A DNA stretch of 64,000 nt. Origin: Leptodactylus fallax (taxonomy: Eukaryota; Chordata; Amphibia; Anura; Leptodactylidae). The translations under genes and the position numbers were made by a program. The notes under the pieces were generated by a model. It did no database searches. It was not told where the DNA came from and saw nothing but the letters and a program-made list of their open reading frames with translations. Positions 46,809 through 59,604 of the stretch are shown in pieces; within the stretch, counting starts at the first letter, position 1, and each line of letters begins with the position of its first letter. The DNA is taken from positions 1,613,501 through 1,677,500 of the forward strand of contig CAMRHE010000166.1 of assembly GCA_947044405.1 (NCBI GenBank). Reading direction: 5' to 3'.

Positions 46809-47059
46809 CTGAAGCTAAATGACTCTAAAATAGCTGATAAGCAATTGCAAGTGACAGAGCTCTAATTGTATGGTATGAAAGGTGCCTTAATGCAGATAGA
46901 GAAAGATCTGTTCTGACAGATATCATTTAATAGACTTCTAGTGAACTATGGTTGAAAAACTACATAGATACAGAAAAGGCACTTCTAGTGGTATATTGGT
47001 AGAGAGGTATAAAAAAGATTGGTTGCAGAAGTGGTGCTTGCTTGGTCAGCAAAAAAACA
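46809..47059. other. 3' end of the LINE copy or intron
   Basis: LINE-like sequence seems to fade after 46900. No clear poly(A) tail or target duplication. Confidence 0.4.
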
Positions 47060-47340
47060 CTGCCTTTTACAGTCACTGCAAAGTGGATTCTAGTGAATCC
47101 CATCCACACGTTGCAGAAAAATATGCGCAGTGGAAATGCTGCGATTTCCAAAATAGGAAATATTTCCATGTCAATTATACCTACGGAAACGCTGAAAGTT
47201 TCCCTATAGGTATAATGGAAGCAGAAAGTCCGCAGAGGTTTCCTTCCTTTTTCCTACTTTCTGTGAAAAGTGCTACAATGTAATTCTACAGGGATTTTTT
47301 ATTTTTTGTTTTTGCTGTGGCCCACTTCCTGGGGCCTTAA
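47060..47340. repeat. MITE family with gcagaaagtctgcagagg core, copy 4
   Basis: The phrases ctgcgatttccaaaatagga, gtcaattatacctacggaaa and gcagaaagtccgcagaggtt match the other copies. Ends are worn. Confidence 0.7.
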
Positions 47341-47748
47341 AATTAATTTTTCACTAACAGGCTTGACTTAGATTTTACTGACTGTTTTAAACACCCTGTA
47401 GACAGATCAAACTGTTCTATTGCAAATCAGACTTAGACACAATTAGATTATTGGCAATGAAAATGTTAACTGTCATTTGTCTGTATTACAGATATTTTCC
47501 CTCACTCCTATCTATGATTTATATTACTAATCTGCCTGTGATTTTAGTTCTGAGATTAATCGCTATTTATTTGATTTGGAATTTTCATGCAGAACCCAGC
47601 TCATGACGAATTGGTTTACCATCTATATTCATAATGTGATATTTAACCTCACCAGTTATAATTTTCTCTGCCCAAGCTTTCAACAGATATACTTCCAATG
47701 GAAATAATGTCATTTTTTTTTTTTCTGTTGATCACTTTACGTAGTTTA
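47341..47748. other. Intronic, nothing recognised
   Basis: AT-rich. No gene, no clear repeat. Confidence 0.4.
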
Positions 47749-47996
47749 GGGGCAGCATGGTAGCTCAGTGGTTAGCACTGTTGTCTTGGTTCTAATCAAG
47801 CTAAGGACAACATCTGCATGGCGGTTGTATGTTCTCCCTGTGTTTGCGTGATTTCCCTTCGGGTACTCAATTTCCTCCCATACTTCAAAGACATACTCAT
47901 AGGGAATTTAGATTGTGAGTTCTGCTTGGAATAATTCCTTCTAGTACCAAGAAATAAGCAATGTACATAAAACTACTGCAAAATACTGTGTGAATA
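47749..47996 (+). mobile_element. tRNA-derived SINE
   Basis: The head ggggcagcatggtagctcag followed by tggttagcactgttg contains a near-perfect A box (tagctcagtgg) and a worn B box (ggttctaatc, 47787). The body has ctgcatggcggttgtatgtt, ctccctgtgtttgcgtgatt and aatttagattgtgagttctg, phrases I recognise from a widespread fish and amphibian SINE. Orientation is plus. Confidence 0.8.
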
Positions 47997-48209
47997 TTTT
48001 TTTTTACTGCCCATGGCTTGTGCCTGGTCAATTGTATTATTTTCTCTAGTTATGTATCTATTTTATATACAATATAAAGTCATGCTACAGTTTGCAGAAA
48101 TACATTTTATTATTGTCCTTTTTATGTTCATTGTTAGTTTCTTTGTAGTATTAGGTATTACTAGAGAGACACAGACTAGGTAGGTAGAAATACTTTGATA
48201 CAAGGTAAT
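47997..48209. other. Intronic, ends at LTR target
   Basis: AT-rich. The last five bases, gtaat (48205-48209), are the target copy of the following LTR. Confidence 0.5.
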
Positions 48210-49045
48210 TGTGAAGAATATCGCCTCGCCCAGCCGCCTGGCACGCCTGCGATCAAACTTCTTTCTTAACCTCCCACTCACACACCGTGAGTAGACCGGG
48301 TCATAGGATAAAACGAAACGAGCGATATAAATTTTATATGTTTATTAACCCAAGTGGGTCGGTATGAATTAATAGCATATACAGAAATATACAATATTAA
48401 TACGATCAAGCATAAACATACAAGCAAAAGAGCGATGATACAATACACAAAAATAAACAGGGAAATTAAAAGATAGAGAAAATACCGGCATAGGCTCGTA
48501 GTCCGTTTCTCTAGGCCACAGCAGAGTTTTGGGCCTAGGGCGCAAGCTTAAGCAAGTTGCATAAAACAATCCTTCTACATGTTGTCCAGAACAAAGGGAA
48601 AGGCTTCAGGCCTCACTGCTAGGCCCTCAATGCATTCCTCAGTAGGGCAAGCTCTCTCATCTTCTCCCAGATCAGAGCTCCTTACTGCCTCTTTGCTGAA
48701 TGACCCCAGAATCCAGGTCTGCCCACAGCATATGGCTAGTGCTCCACCCACCCCTTGCACCCAGGCAGCCCCCTTTCTCCCTCCTTTGCAGAACCCTCAG
48801 AGAGATGGGTGAAGTTAAGGTCACTGGCTTGCTATCCCCCCATCGCCATCTGGCCAGGGATAATAAAAGTGCCTGGCTATAGCAAGCCATCTCCCATGAA
48901 CACACATAAAACCAGTGAAGCGTATCGTCCAGCAATGTAAAACCCAAGTTAAACACAACATTCCAATAGGTAGGGGGAGGACGGACATGAGCAAGTAAAA
49001 ATACATTTCTAAGAAAGATGTACAACTGAGGGTCGGTTCATCACA
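48210..49045 (-). mobile_element. Solo LTR, minus orientation, 836 bp
   Basis: On the minus strand it starts TGTGATGAACCGACC and ends ATATTCTTCACA. Perfect 5-bp target copies gtaat flank it (48205-48209 and 49046-49050). AATAAA lies at 48346-48341 on the minus strand, followed by acccggtctactcacggtg, closely like the end of the solo LTRs at 11914 and 57532. It is a related subfamily. It sits only 29 bp downstream of exon gamma in the direction of transcription, in the same orientation as the host gene. Confidence 0.87.
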
Positions 49046-49074
49046 GTAATACATAGTACATTTTTTTAAATTAC

Positions 49075-49128
49075 CTTTTGTCACTTCAGATAAAATGGTA
49101 GAGTCGTCGTTTTCAGTAGTTGGTATTG
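49075..49128 (-). CDS. Predicted stalk exon (gamma) of the minus-strand gene
   Basis: The exon is 54 nt, phase 1-1, with acceptor gttttctaattttag and donor gtaatt. It reads IPTTENDDSTILSEVTK, rich in Thr, Ser, Glu and Asp like the alpha and beta exons. Junction codons are ACA (Thr) with exon alpha1 and GAT (Asp) with exon delta. It seems to be a single-copy relative of the duplicated exons; the PTTE motif is shared with alpha2, alpha3 and alpha4. Confidence 0.55.
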
Positions 49129-50653
<1,525 letters not shown>

Positions 50654-51054
50654 TATATAATATATAGCGCTAGATGGAACATGGTGCAAATTTTCTTACC
50701 TAAAATATACATGGAATCAAAGAGAATAAACTGAATGCCTCCTTAAAAAAGAAAAACAGGCATGCAATAGAGGCCATACCCCTTTTATAGATGCCGTATT
50801 ATTGCTCTGTACAAAAAATTAGCCAAAATATAACTGCATGCTTAATGGGGTTGGCCACTTTTAGACCAATACTGAGAGACAAATATTATTGTTTGTATAA
50901 TAAAAAGTTCTACAATTTTCCAATATAGTTTCTGTATCAATACCTCACAGTTTTTTAGATCTCTGCTTACTGTCATTCATTCTGCTTAGTTCCAGTGGAT
51001 AAGTCAGTCAATGTCACGTGATATATAATCCAGGGTCATGTGATGAACCTCTTT
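50654..51054. other. Intronic, nothing recognised
   Basis: AT-rich sequence between the Tc1 remnant and the first tandem unit. Confidence 0.4.
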
Positions 51055-51108
51055 AAGGCTTTAAAGTCTGTGTACCCCAACAATCATATAAACTGTGCAG
51101 TCACTTAC

Positions 51109-51174
51109 TTGTCTTATGTTCTTGAAGTGGTGTTGTAATAATATTTTCTTCAGGTTTTTCAGTTTTTGGCTTGA
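51109..51174 (-). CDS. Predicted stalk exon alpha1 of the minus-strand gene
   Basis: 66 nt, phase 1-1; acceptor gtttttatcttag, donor gtaagt. The 21 full codons begin KPKTEKPEENIITTP and end LQEHKT. Compared with alpha2 and alpha3 it uses a donor 9 nt further downstream: here the upstream donor is cataag, not a splice site, and the downstream one is gtaagt. The shift adds three codons and keeps phase 1. The downstream site is ataagt in the other copies. This reciprocal change is hard to explain unless splicing is under selection. Confidence 0.65.
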
Positions 51175-52662
51175 CTAAGATAAAAACCATAAATGTAGGT
51201 AGTTATTATGATGAGCAGCACTACACAATGTGATGGCATATATTGTAAGCAGAAGGACCTACAAGGCAAGACGTTAGCACACCAACATAGTATAGCATAT
51301 ATAGTATACACAATATCATAATCTGTACGGACATGAAAGAAAGCAGGTGCCAGAAATTGAAACACATCAATGCTTCAAAATGTGCACGATATTTAAGCAA
51401 TATTTCACATGACATCTTTATGAGCAGAAGCAACATGTAGATGTCCACAAGCTGTACACAGACCTGTTCAATATGTGTAATGCTATGGTGAAAAGTGAAT
51501 TCATAGGTCAAAGTCACAACACTGACACTGATCATGTAACATCCATATGATCCATTATGGATCCTTACTGTACAGGACCATAATACGGCACTCACAGAAT
51601 TCTAGTGGCCCATACTGTGCAGAGACACAGAGGTTTATCTCAACAAACCTGCATGAATCTGAGATAAAATGTTGCGTGCTCCTTCACTTGCAGTAAAAGG
51701 ATGTATTCACACTGTGTTTACAGTGTATGGAAGAGATATATGTTGGAAGGATGCTTCTGGCATGTGTCACTGGATAGTTATATAGCGGCATACAGTATGA
51801 CATCCCATATTAAAAAATAAAAATAAAAAATACATACATTGCAGTACAATTGTTTTTTCAAGATGTCTTCTCTATGGAATAATGCATCAGGCTATGCTAT
51901 TCCATACAGCTGACAAAAGGTATACTAACACATACCAGCCTGACAAAGGCTTGAAATACACTTTTTAGCCTACTTCATATGAATGGGTGTCTAAGGATGC
52001 ATTTGATAAATGTGTTAGGATCTTTCCACATGTATAGGCCAAAGAAACAGTGTAAACTAAGAGTGAATTCAGCCTTACAGAGGTATATTTCCCCTAGAAA
52101 AACTATTCTAGAAAATACATTTTCTTACAAAGGCAACATCCAGTGGCACACAGACTACCTACTGTATGGGTGTTTAACACCTTTTGTAAACAACCTGTAT
52201 ACATACTATGAGTTTTTATAGTCTTTTGGCAATGAGGCCAAGTTCTGCAAGATAATCTGGTGACCCAAACCAAAAAAGGGCAGAGGTTATGTTAATTTAT
52301 ATACAAAAGATGTTTTTTGTGATTTTTTTTTTTGGAGTGTTCCTGGGGCAAGAGAGTATCTTCATGAGGCAATGGTTTCAGGTGGCGCTTAAAAGCATAA
52401 ATAGGGGGCAGCATTCTTTTTTTTAATCGACCACTACTTATTGTATTATTTCAATAGGTAGAGGCTGATAAAATTTACTCACCCATCCATGCTCTTGTTC
52501 AGATCAGCCTATGCTGTTGCCTCTAGCACTTGTTAAAAATCTGAAGAATGCCACATCATATACTACGTGGGACCAAAGAAATGGGGGTCGTATGCTGTGT
52601 GGGGAGCCAAAAAAGGGGGGGTGTTGTTCTATGTGGGTGCTATAAAGTGTGATATAATATAA

Positions 52663-52710
<48 letters not shown>

Positions 52711-53144
52711 TTTTTTTTTTTTTTTAAATCTGCAAATGGGGGGGACATGTTATACAATTTTAGTTAGGGGGCCTCATCATGCAACCAAAGATAGCTGGGT
52801 TGTTTTTTATTTATTTATTTATTTTTTTTGTGAAGAGGGGGGGGTGTATTTCTATAGTTTGCCTCAGGCAGAATAGAGGCTAGGTTCAACCCTGTCCTGT
52901 GGCTTAAAATATTGCATTATTTATTACTAAAATGGTTGTAACTCTGGAATAATTCTAAATATAAAGATGAAATAATAAACTGTGGAAAGAAGAAGATTAA
53001 CAAGATTATACACAAAGCTAATTTAGCACATAAAAGATATAAAAAGCAGCCAGGGACTGACACCAATATACAGTACAATAATAGGCAAATAAGCAGAAAC
53101 TACAATGCCAAACAAACAGCAGTTTCTTTTGAGAAACTAAATAC

Positions 53145-53201
53145 TTGTTTCCAGGTTAGGTTCTTCTGTAGTAATGAAGTCCATAGATGTTTCTGAATTT
53201 G
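53145..53201 (-). CDS. Predicted stalk exon beta1 of the minus-strand gene
   Basis: 57 nt, phase 1-1; acceptor attttggtactgcag, donor gtattt. It reads NSETSMDFITTEEPNLET. Identical to beta2. Acidic and Thr-rich, alternating with the alpha exons. The longer minus-strand frame around it (53285-53100) runs through both splice sites and is not the real product. Confidence 0.6.
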
Positions 53202-54314
53202 CTGCAGTACCAAAATATGCATATGGTGAAAATTTTTCTTGTGCGGATAGTTACAGTTGTAGATGTTACATTGTATCACAATCACACAAACACTTTCACT
53301 CCTTCTACCTTTCTCACCACAATGACTTATGAAGGTGAAATCTAATAGGGATTTCTTTCATCTGCCCATGATGAATCAAAGTCAGCTCCATTGTGGATTT
53401 TATACAAGAATGTAAAACTTCACAATCTACAATTCCTTCCTTTACACATAATTTTTTTTTTTTTTTTTTTATGGGAGGGGGCTAAAAAATGTTTTAAAAA
53501 AAATGTGAAACTTTTTTTAGGTGGTTCTTTTTTCTTTTAAACATTATTGATGAGCATTTTTTTATTTCCTTTTGAGAGGCAATGGAAAGGAGAAGAAACA
53601 GTAGGCAACATATACAGCATGCTGCATTCTGAAAAAAGTCAGTGACCAAAACCATGCCCCATTGGAGAAATGCTATTAAAAATGCACACTTATGGCAAAA
53701 ACCATCAGAAAGCAGTCACTGACAAACCTTCACCTTGGATTGTATTCACCTGGGTATCTATTGTGCTCATCTGTAAATGCTAGAGCATAGTCACGGAAGT
53801 AAACAGGTACTACATAGAGCCATATAAAATTGGATACCATTCCATAGGTTAAAATCATATACAAAAGTTATTGACATGTTTTGAGTGATACTTACTCATA
53901 ATCATAGCTACTGTATAACTAAATGTGGCATGTTTAATATTTGCCTATTGACTAAAAGTTAATATCTTGCCACAGACTCTACAACTCCTTAAGCTCTGTT
54001 TACATCTGCTCTATCATAGGAGCTGTCAAAGAAAATAGCAGTGCCAGACCCGTCACACTATTGACTATAATGGAGTCTGTCCAGCTTTCGGCATGCATCT
54101 ATCCTTTTATTGCACAAATTTAGAAAAGAAACTTATATATGCCATCACACAAAATACTGATGTACTGTAAAGGCCCATGCTTTTTTTTTTTTTTTTTTTT
54201 TTATAGCTGCTCCATAGAAAATTGAGACTTAATACAGCTATGCACACACACAAAGCTTTAAGGTCTGTGAACTCCAACAATGAGATGGACTGTACAAACA
54301 CTTATTTGGCTTAC

Positions 54315-54371
54315 GTTCTTGAAGTGTTGTTGTAATAATATTTTCTTCAGGTTTTTCAGTTGTTGGCTTGA
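54315..54371 (-). CDS. Predicted stalk exon alpha2 of the minus-strand gene
   Basis: 57 nt, phase 1-1; acceptor gtttttatcttag, donor gtaagc. It reads KPTTEKPEENIITTTLQE. The junction codon with beta1 is CCA (Pro). Shares its donor position with alpha3 and alpha4. Confidence 0.65.
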
Positions 54372-55854
54372 CTAAGATAAAAACCATAAATGTAGGTAGT
54401 TATTATGATGAGCAGCACTCCACAATGTGATGGCATATATTGTAAGCAGAAGGACCTACAAGGCAAGACGTTAGCACACCAACATAGTATAGCGTATATA
54501 GTATATACAATATCATAATCTGTACGGACATGAAAGAAAGCAGGTGCCAGAAATTGAGACACATCAATGCTTCAAAATGTGCACGATATTTAAGCAATAT
54601 TTAACATGACTTTTGTATGAGCAGAAGAAACATGTAGATGTTCACAAGCTGTACACAGACCTGTTCAATATGTGTAATGCTATGGTGAAAAGTGAATTCA
54701 CAGGTCAAAGTCACAACACTGACACTGATCATGTGACATCCATATGATCCATTATGTATCCTTACTGTACAGGACCATAATACGGCACTCACAGAATTCT
54801 AGTGGCCCATACTGTGCAGAGACACAAAGAGGTTTATCTCAACAAACCTGCATGATTCTGGGATAAAATGCATGCTCCTTCACATGCAGTAAAAGGATGT
54901 ATTCACACTGTGTTTACAGTGTATGGAAGAGATATATGTTGGAAGGATGCTTCTGGCATGTGTCACTGGATAGTTATATAGCGGCATACAGCATGACATA
55001 TAATCCCATATTAAAAATACATACATTGCAGTACAATTGTTTTTGCAAGATGTCTTCTCTATGGAATAATGCATCAGGCCATGCTATTCCATACAGCTGA
55101 CAAAAGGTATACTAACACATACCAGCCTCACAAAGGCTTGAAATACACTTTTTAGCCTACTTCATATGAATGGGTGTCTACGGATGTGTTTGATAAATGT
55201 GTTAGGATCGTTCCACATGTATAGGCCAAAGAAACAGTGTAAACTAAGAGTGAATTCAGCCTTACAGAGGTATATTTCCCCTAGAAAAACTATTCTAGAA
55301 AATACATTTTCTTACAAAGGCAACATCCTACTGTATGGGTGTTTAACACCTTTTGTAAACAACCTGTATACATACTATGAGTTTTTATAGTCTTTTGGCA
55401 ATGAGGCCAAGTTCTGCAAGATAATCTGGTGACCCAAACCAAAAAAGGGCAGAGGTTATGTTAATTTATATACAAAAGATGTTTTTTGTGATTTTTTTTT
55501 TTTTTTTTGGAGTGTTCCTGGGGCAAGAGAGTATCTTCATGAGGCAATGGTTTCAGGTGGCGCTTAAAAGCATAAATAGGGGGCAGCATTCTTTTTTTTA
55601 ATCGACCACTACTTATTGTATTATTTCAATAGGTAGAGGCTGATAAAATTTACTCACCCATCCATGCTCTTGTTCAGATCAGCCTATGCTGTTGCCTCTA
55701 GCACTTGTTAAAAATCTGAAGAATGCCACATCATATACTATGTGGGGCCAAAGAAATGGGGGTCATATGCTGTGTGGGGGACCAAAAAAAGGGGGTTGAA
55801 TACCATGTGGGGAGCCAAAAAAGGGGGTGTTATACTATTTGGGTGCTATAAACT

Positions 55855-55897
<43 letters not shown>

Positions 55898-56388
55898 ATA
55901 TGTGTGTGTGTGTATCATATTATTTTTTTTATTTATTTTTTTTAAATCTGCAAATGGGGAGACAGGGGGACATGTCCTACAATTTTAGTTAGGGGGCTTC
56001 ATCATGCAACCAAAGATAGCTGGGTTAGGTGGTGTGTGTGTTTTTTTTTGTTTTTTTTTTGTGTGGGGTTTTTTTGGGACGGGGGAGGTGCCTTTCTATA
56101 GTTTGCCTCAGGCAGAAGAGAGGCTAGGTTCACCCCTGTCCTGTAGCTTAAAATATTGCATTATTTATTACTAAAATGGTTGTAACTCTGGAATAATTCT
56201 AAATATAAAGATGAAATAATAAACTGTGGAAAGAAGAAGATTAACAAGATTATACACAAAGCTAATTTAGCACATAAAAGATATAAAAAGCAACCAGGGA
56301 CTGACACCAATATACAGTACAATAATAGGCAAATAAGCAGAAACTACAATGCCAAACAAACAGCAGTTTCTTTTGAGAAACTAAATAC

Positions 56389-56445
56389 TTGTTTCCAGGT
56401 TAGGTTCTTCTGTAGTAATGAAGTCCATAGATGTTTCTGAATTTG
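56389..56445 (-). CDS. Predicted stalk exon beta2 of the minus-strand gene
   Basis: 57 nt, phase 1-1, identical in sequence and splice sites to beta1 (NSETSMDFITTEEPNLET). Junction codon with alpha2 is ATC (Ile). Confidence 0.6.
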
Positions 56446-57531
56446 CTGCAGTACCAAAATATGCATATGGTGAAAATTTTTCTTGTGCGGATAGTTACAG
56501 TTGTAGATGTTACATTGTATCACAATCACACAAACACTTTCACTCCTTCTACCTTTCTCACCACAATGACTTATGAAGGTGAAATCTAATAAGGATTTCT
56601 TTCATCTGCCCATGATGAATCAAAGTCAGCTCCATTGTGGATTTTATACAAGAATGTAAAACTTCAAAATCTACAATTCCTTCCTTTACACATTAAATAT
56701 TTATTTTTATTTTTTTTATGGGAGGGGGCTAAAAAATGTTTTAAAAAAATTTGAAACTTTTTTAGGGGGCTCTTTTTTTCTTTTAAACATTATTGATGAG
56801 CATTTTTTAAAATATCCTTTTGAGAGGCAATGAAAAGGAAAAGAAACAGTAGGCAACATATACAGCATGCTGCATTCTGAAAAAAGTCAGTGACCAAAAC
56901 AATAGTCACGGAAGTAAACAGGTACTACATAGAGCCATATAAAATTGGATACCATTCCATAGGTTAAAATCATATACAAAAGTTATCAACATGTTTTGAG
57001 TGATACTTACTCATAATCATAGCTACTGTATAACTAAAATGTGGCATGTTTAATATTTGCCTATTGACTAAAAGCTAATATCTTGCCACAGACTCTACAA
57101 CTCCTTAAGCTCTGTTTACATCTGCTCTATCATAGGAGCTGTCAAAGAAAATAGCAGTGCCAGACCCGTCACACTATTGACTATAATGGAGTCTGTCCAG
57201 CTTTCGGCATGCGTCTATCCTTTTATTGCACAAATTTAGAAAAGAAACTTATATATGCCATCACACAAAATACTGATGTACTGTAAAGGCCCATGCTTTT
57301 TTTTTTTTTTATAGCTGCTCCATAGAAAATTGAGACTTAATACAGCTATGCACACACACAGTGGCGTAACTAGGAATGGCTGGGCCCCAAGGCGAACATT
57401 TGACATGGGGGGGCCTCCCCCAAGCCGCTGCCCCCAACCCCCCCAAACAGCCGCCCCCAACCCCCCCCCCCACACACAAACCGCATTCCTGCGCACACTA
57501 TTATGCCCCATAGTGGCCCCTTGTGGTGATT

Positions 57532-58415
57532 CTGCTTAAATATGGCTATAACGCAGAGATGTATTTTGATCTCTGGGTATAGTATCTCCCTTCTTACCTG
57601 CATTTATTCATAAGGTGCGCAGCTATAAGCCTAGGTGTATATTGGCAGTAGTAGCAACGTTGTAACAATAGGGCTTTGTATCCATCCCAGCAGGGATCCA
57701 TTGTACTCCTACACAGCCCTGAGTGATCAAACAAACACCTGCATTGTCCAGTCGGCACTGGTAGATATGGCTGATAACATTGTATCATTTCACTTGGTCT
57801 CCGCTCAATACAAAGAATCTGGACTTGAGTGCATTATTCAATCAGACTTGCTGCCGCCGGTGACCTCATTCTGGGAGGTGGCATAAAGGGTATAAAAGAT
57901 GAGGTAAGAGGCAATGGGAGGAGTTTTGGGCTGAGACTACAGGATATTACAGACAAACCATGAGGAGGTTGGAGACCATCACAGACTACAGAGTTTTTAC
58001 AGACAGACCACTGTGAAGAGCATGCAGGCTGGATTATTGTATTAATGCTACATGCTAACAAGCCTCCACTGGTTACTCACACATACCAGAGCATGTGTGA
58101 GTGTTGGACTACAGAACCACATCAAGGAGATGTGTGGTAAAGTAACTATTTCACCTTTATTCCCTTTTATTTTAAGTACTGTATCTTGTAACTTGTAACT
58201 GTTAATGCTTGTATATATCTACATATCTGTTCTGAACTGCATATGTTAGATGTTAATACCGACCCATTTAGGGGTTAATAAATATATAAAATTTAGAAAG
58301 CTTGTCTTGTATTTATCTTGTGGACCCGGCACTCACTGGCGGTGAGTGTGTTTTTTATATGAAAGAAGACTCAGGTGGGGCCACAGTGGTGTTGGCGCAC
58401 TGAGGATCTTTCACA
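57532..58415 (+). mobile_element. Solo LTR nested in the hAT minisatellite, 884 bp
   Basis: Begins TGTGGTGATTCTG and ends CTTTCACA, flanked by perfect 5-bp copies cccct (57527-57531 and 58416-58420) that come from a minisatellite unit. TATAAAA near 57891 and AATAAA at 58277-58282 match the solo LTR at 11914-12761. Relative to that copy it has an insertion of about 50 bp after 57950 (an internal tandem duplication of the acagacaga... block). Confidence 0.9.
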
Positions 58416-59105
58416 CCCCTGCACACGGTATTATGCCCCATAGTGGCCCCTGCACACGGTATTATGCCCCATAGTGGCCCCTGCACACAATATTATGCCG
58501 CATAGTGGCCCCTGCACACGGTATTATGCCCCATAGTGGCCCCTGCACACAGTAGTTTGCCCCATAGTGGCCCCTGCACACAGTAGTTTGCCCCATAGTG
58601 GCCCCTGCACACAGTAGTTTGCCCCATAGTGGCCCCTGCACACAGTAGTTTGCCCCATAGTGGCCCCTGCACACAGTAGTTTGCCCCATAGTGGCCCCTG
58701 CACACAGTAGTTTGCCCCATAGTGGCCCTTGCACACAGTAGTTTGCCCCATAGTGGCCCCTGCACACAGTAGTTTGCCCCATAGTAGCCCCTGCACGCAG
58801 TAGTTTGCCCCATAGTGGCGCCTGCACGCAGTAGTTTGCCCCATAGTGGCGCCTGCACGCAGTAGTTTGCCCCATAGTGGCGCCTGCACGCAGTAGTTTG
58901 CCCCATAGTGGCCCCTACACGCAGTAGTTTGCCCCATAGTAGCCCCTGCACACAGTATTATATGCCCCATAGTGGCCTCTGCACACAGTAGTTTGCCCCA
59001 TAGTAGCCCCTGCACACAGTATTATATGCCCCATAGCGGCCCCTGCACACAGTAGTTTGCCCCATAGTGGGCCCTGCACACAGTATTATGCCCCATAGTG
59101 GACCA
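58416..59105. repeat. 31-bp minisatellite, about 22 units, with higher-order blocks
   Basis: The unit is cccctgcacacagtagtttg followed by ccccatagtgg. Blocks of variants are visible: tattatgc units at the left edge, a run of ten or so identical gtagtttg units, a block of four gcgcctgcacgcag units at about 58800-58910, and alternating 33-bp units with tattatatg near 58940-59040. Because 31 is not a multiple of 3, frames on the minus strand stay open in all three registers and their ends are offset by exactly 31. Confidence 0.9.
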
Positions 59106-59547
59106 CCCATGAACGATTATTATACTCTGGGGTCTTTTCAGATGGCGCTACTTTGGCCATCTTCAATGTCGGACCGGATCTCGTGCGATCAGGCCGGCGT
59201 CGCCACGCATAATGACGTCGGCTGACGTCTGGGACGTCACCAAACAGGCCCGAAGCCTGTGGAGCGGCGGAGAGGTGAGTTACAGTGTTTTTTATGTTCG
59301 CTCACCTCCCCTGGGCCCCCGATTGTTATACTCTGGGGTCTCAAAAGACCCCGGAGTATAACGATAGCAGTGATTGTGGGGTTCGCGGTAGCGACTGCCA
59401 CAGAGCTCCGGGCCCCGTAATGTTCCGGGCCCTGTGGCAGTCGCTACCACTGCTACCCCGGTAGTTACGCCCCTGCACACACACACAGCTTTAAGGTCTG
59501 TGAACTCCAACAATGAAATGGACTGTACAAACACTTATTTCTCTTAC

Positions 59548-59604
59548 GTTCTTGAAGTGTTGTTGTAATAATAATTTCTTCAGGTTTTTCAGTTGTTGGC
59601 TTGA
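59548..59604 (-). CDS. Predicted stalk exon alpha3 of the minus-strand gene
   Basis: 57 nt, phase 1-1; acceptor gtttttatcttag, donor gtaaga. Reads KPTTEKPEEIIITTTLQE, one amino-acid change (Asn to Ile) from alpha2. Confidence 0.65.

Larger units (their letters stand above)
51055..54249. repeat. Tandem unit 1 (exons alpha1 and beta1)
   Basis: The unit starts aaggctttaaagtctgtgta and ends before the second aaagctttaaggtctgtg. It carries exon alpha1 (51109-51174), a long intron with a (TA)n tract (52668-52704) and hAT-like debris ending ggctaggttcaaccctgtcctg near 52901, and exon beta1 (53145-53201). It is colinear with unit 2. Confidence 0.9.
57359..59475. mobile_element. Non-autonomous hAT element with minisatellite and nested solo LTR, 2117 bp
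   Basis: The left end cagtggcgtaactaggaatg and right end ggtagttacgcccctg are inverted copies. An 8-bp target copy, cacacaca, is on each side (57351-57358 and 59476-59483). The matching site between units 1 and 2 (54241-54250) is uninterrupted, so an empty site is present in the same window. The interior holds the 31-bp minisatellite, the tactctggggtctcaaaag module (59327-59361) and the solo LTR at 57532. No transposase. Confidence 0.9.
54250..59485. repeat. Tandem unit 2 (exons alpha2 and beta2), interrupted by a hAT element
   Basis: About 3.1 kb of unit sequence plus the 2117-bp insertion 57359-59475. Near 53040-53640 and 56280-56880 the units 1 and 2 are almost identical; near the alpha exons they differ by about 3 percent by eye. 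A (TA)n tract lies at 55857-55893. A stretch of about 150 bp present in unit 1 (53655-53800) is missing near 56900. Confidence 0.9.

Noticed and set aside
47749..47830. A tRNA gene
   Set aside because: A-box and a worn B-box are present but the cloverleaf cannot be completed and the body continues as a SINE.
53100..53285. Minus-strand frame of 61 codons repeated at 56344-56529 and within 60300-60581
   Set aside because: The frame conservation is due to the tandem duplication. Only the inner 57 nt (exon beta) has splice sites and consistent phase, and it uses a different register from the whole frame.
53740..53790. A further small stalk exon between units, around atgagcacaatagatacccag
   Set aside because: The piece is deleted in unit 2 and the acceptor differs in unit 3, so phase and splice sites are not conserved.
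54356..54597. Short minus-strand frames repeated in all units next to the alpha exons
   Set aside because: Intron sequence copied with the units; AT-rich, hydrophobic by composition only, no start or splice support.
58462..59015. Three overlapping minus-strand frames of 137-163 codons
   Set aside because: By-products of a 31-bp array that lacks stops in all registers; no start context, domain or splice support.
58416..59105. Regularly repeated units that could suggest a CRISPR array
   Set aside because: Units are contiguous with no unique spacers, the genome is eukaryotic and there are no cas genes.
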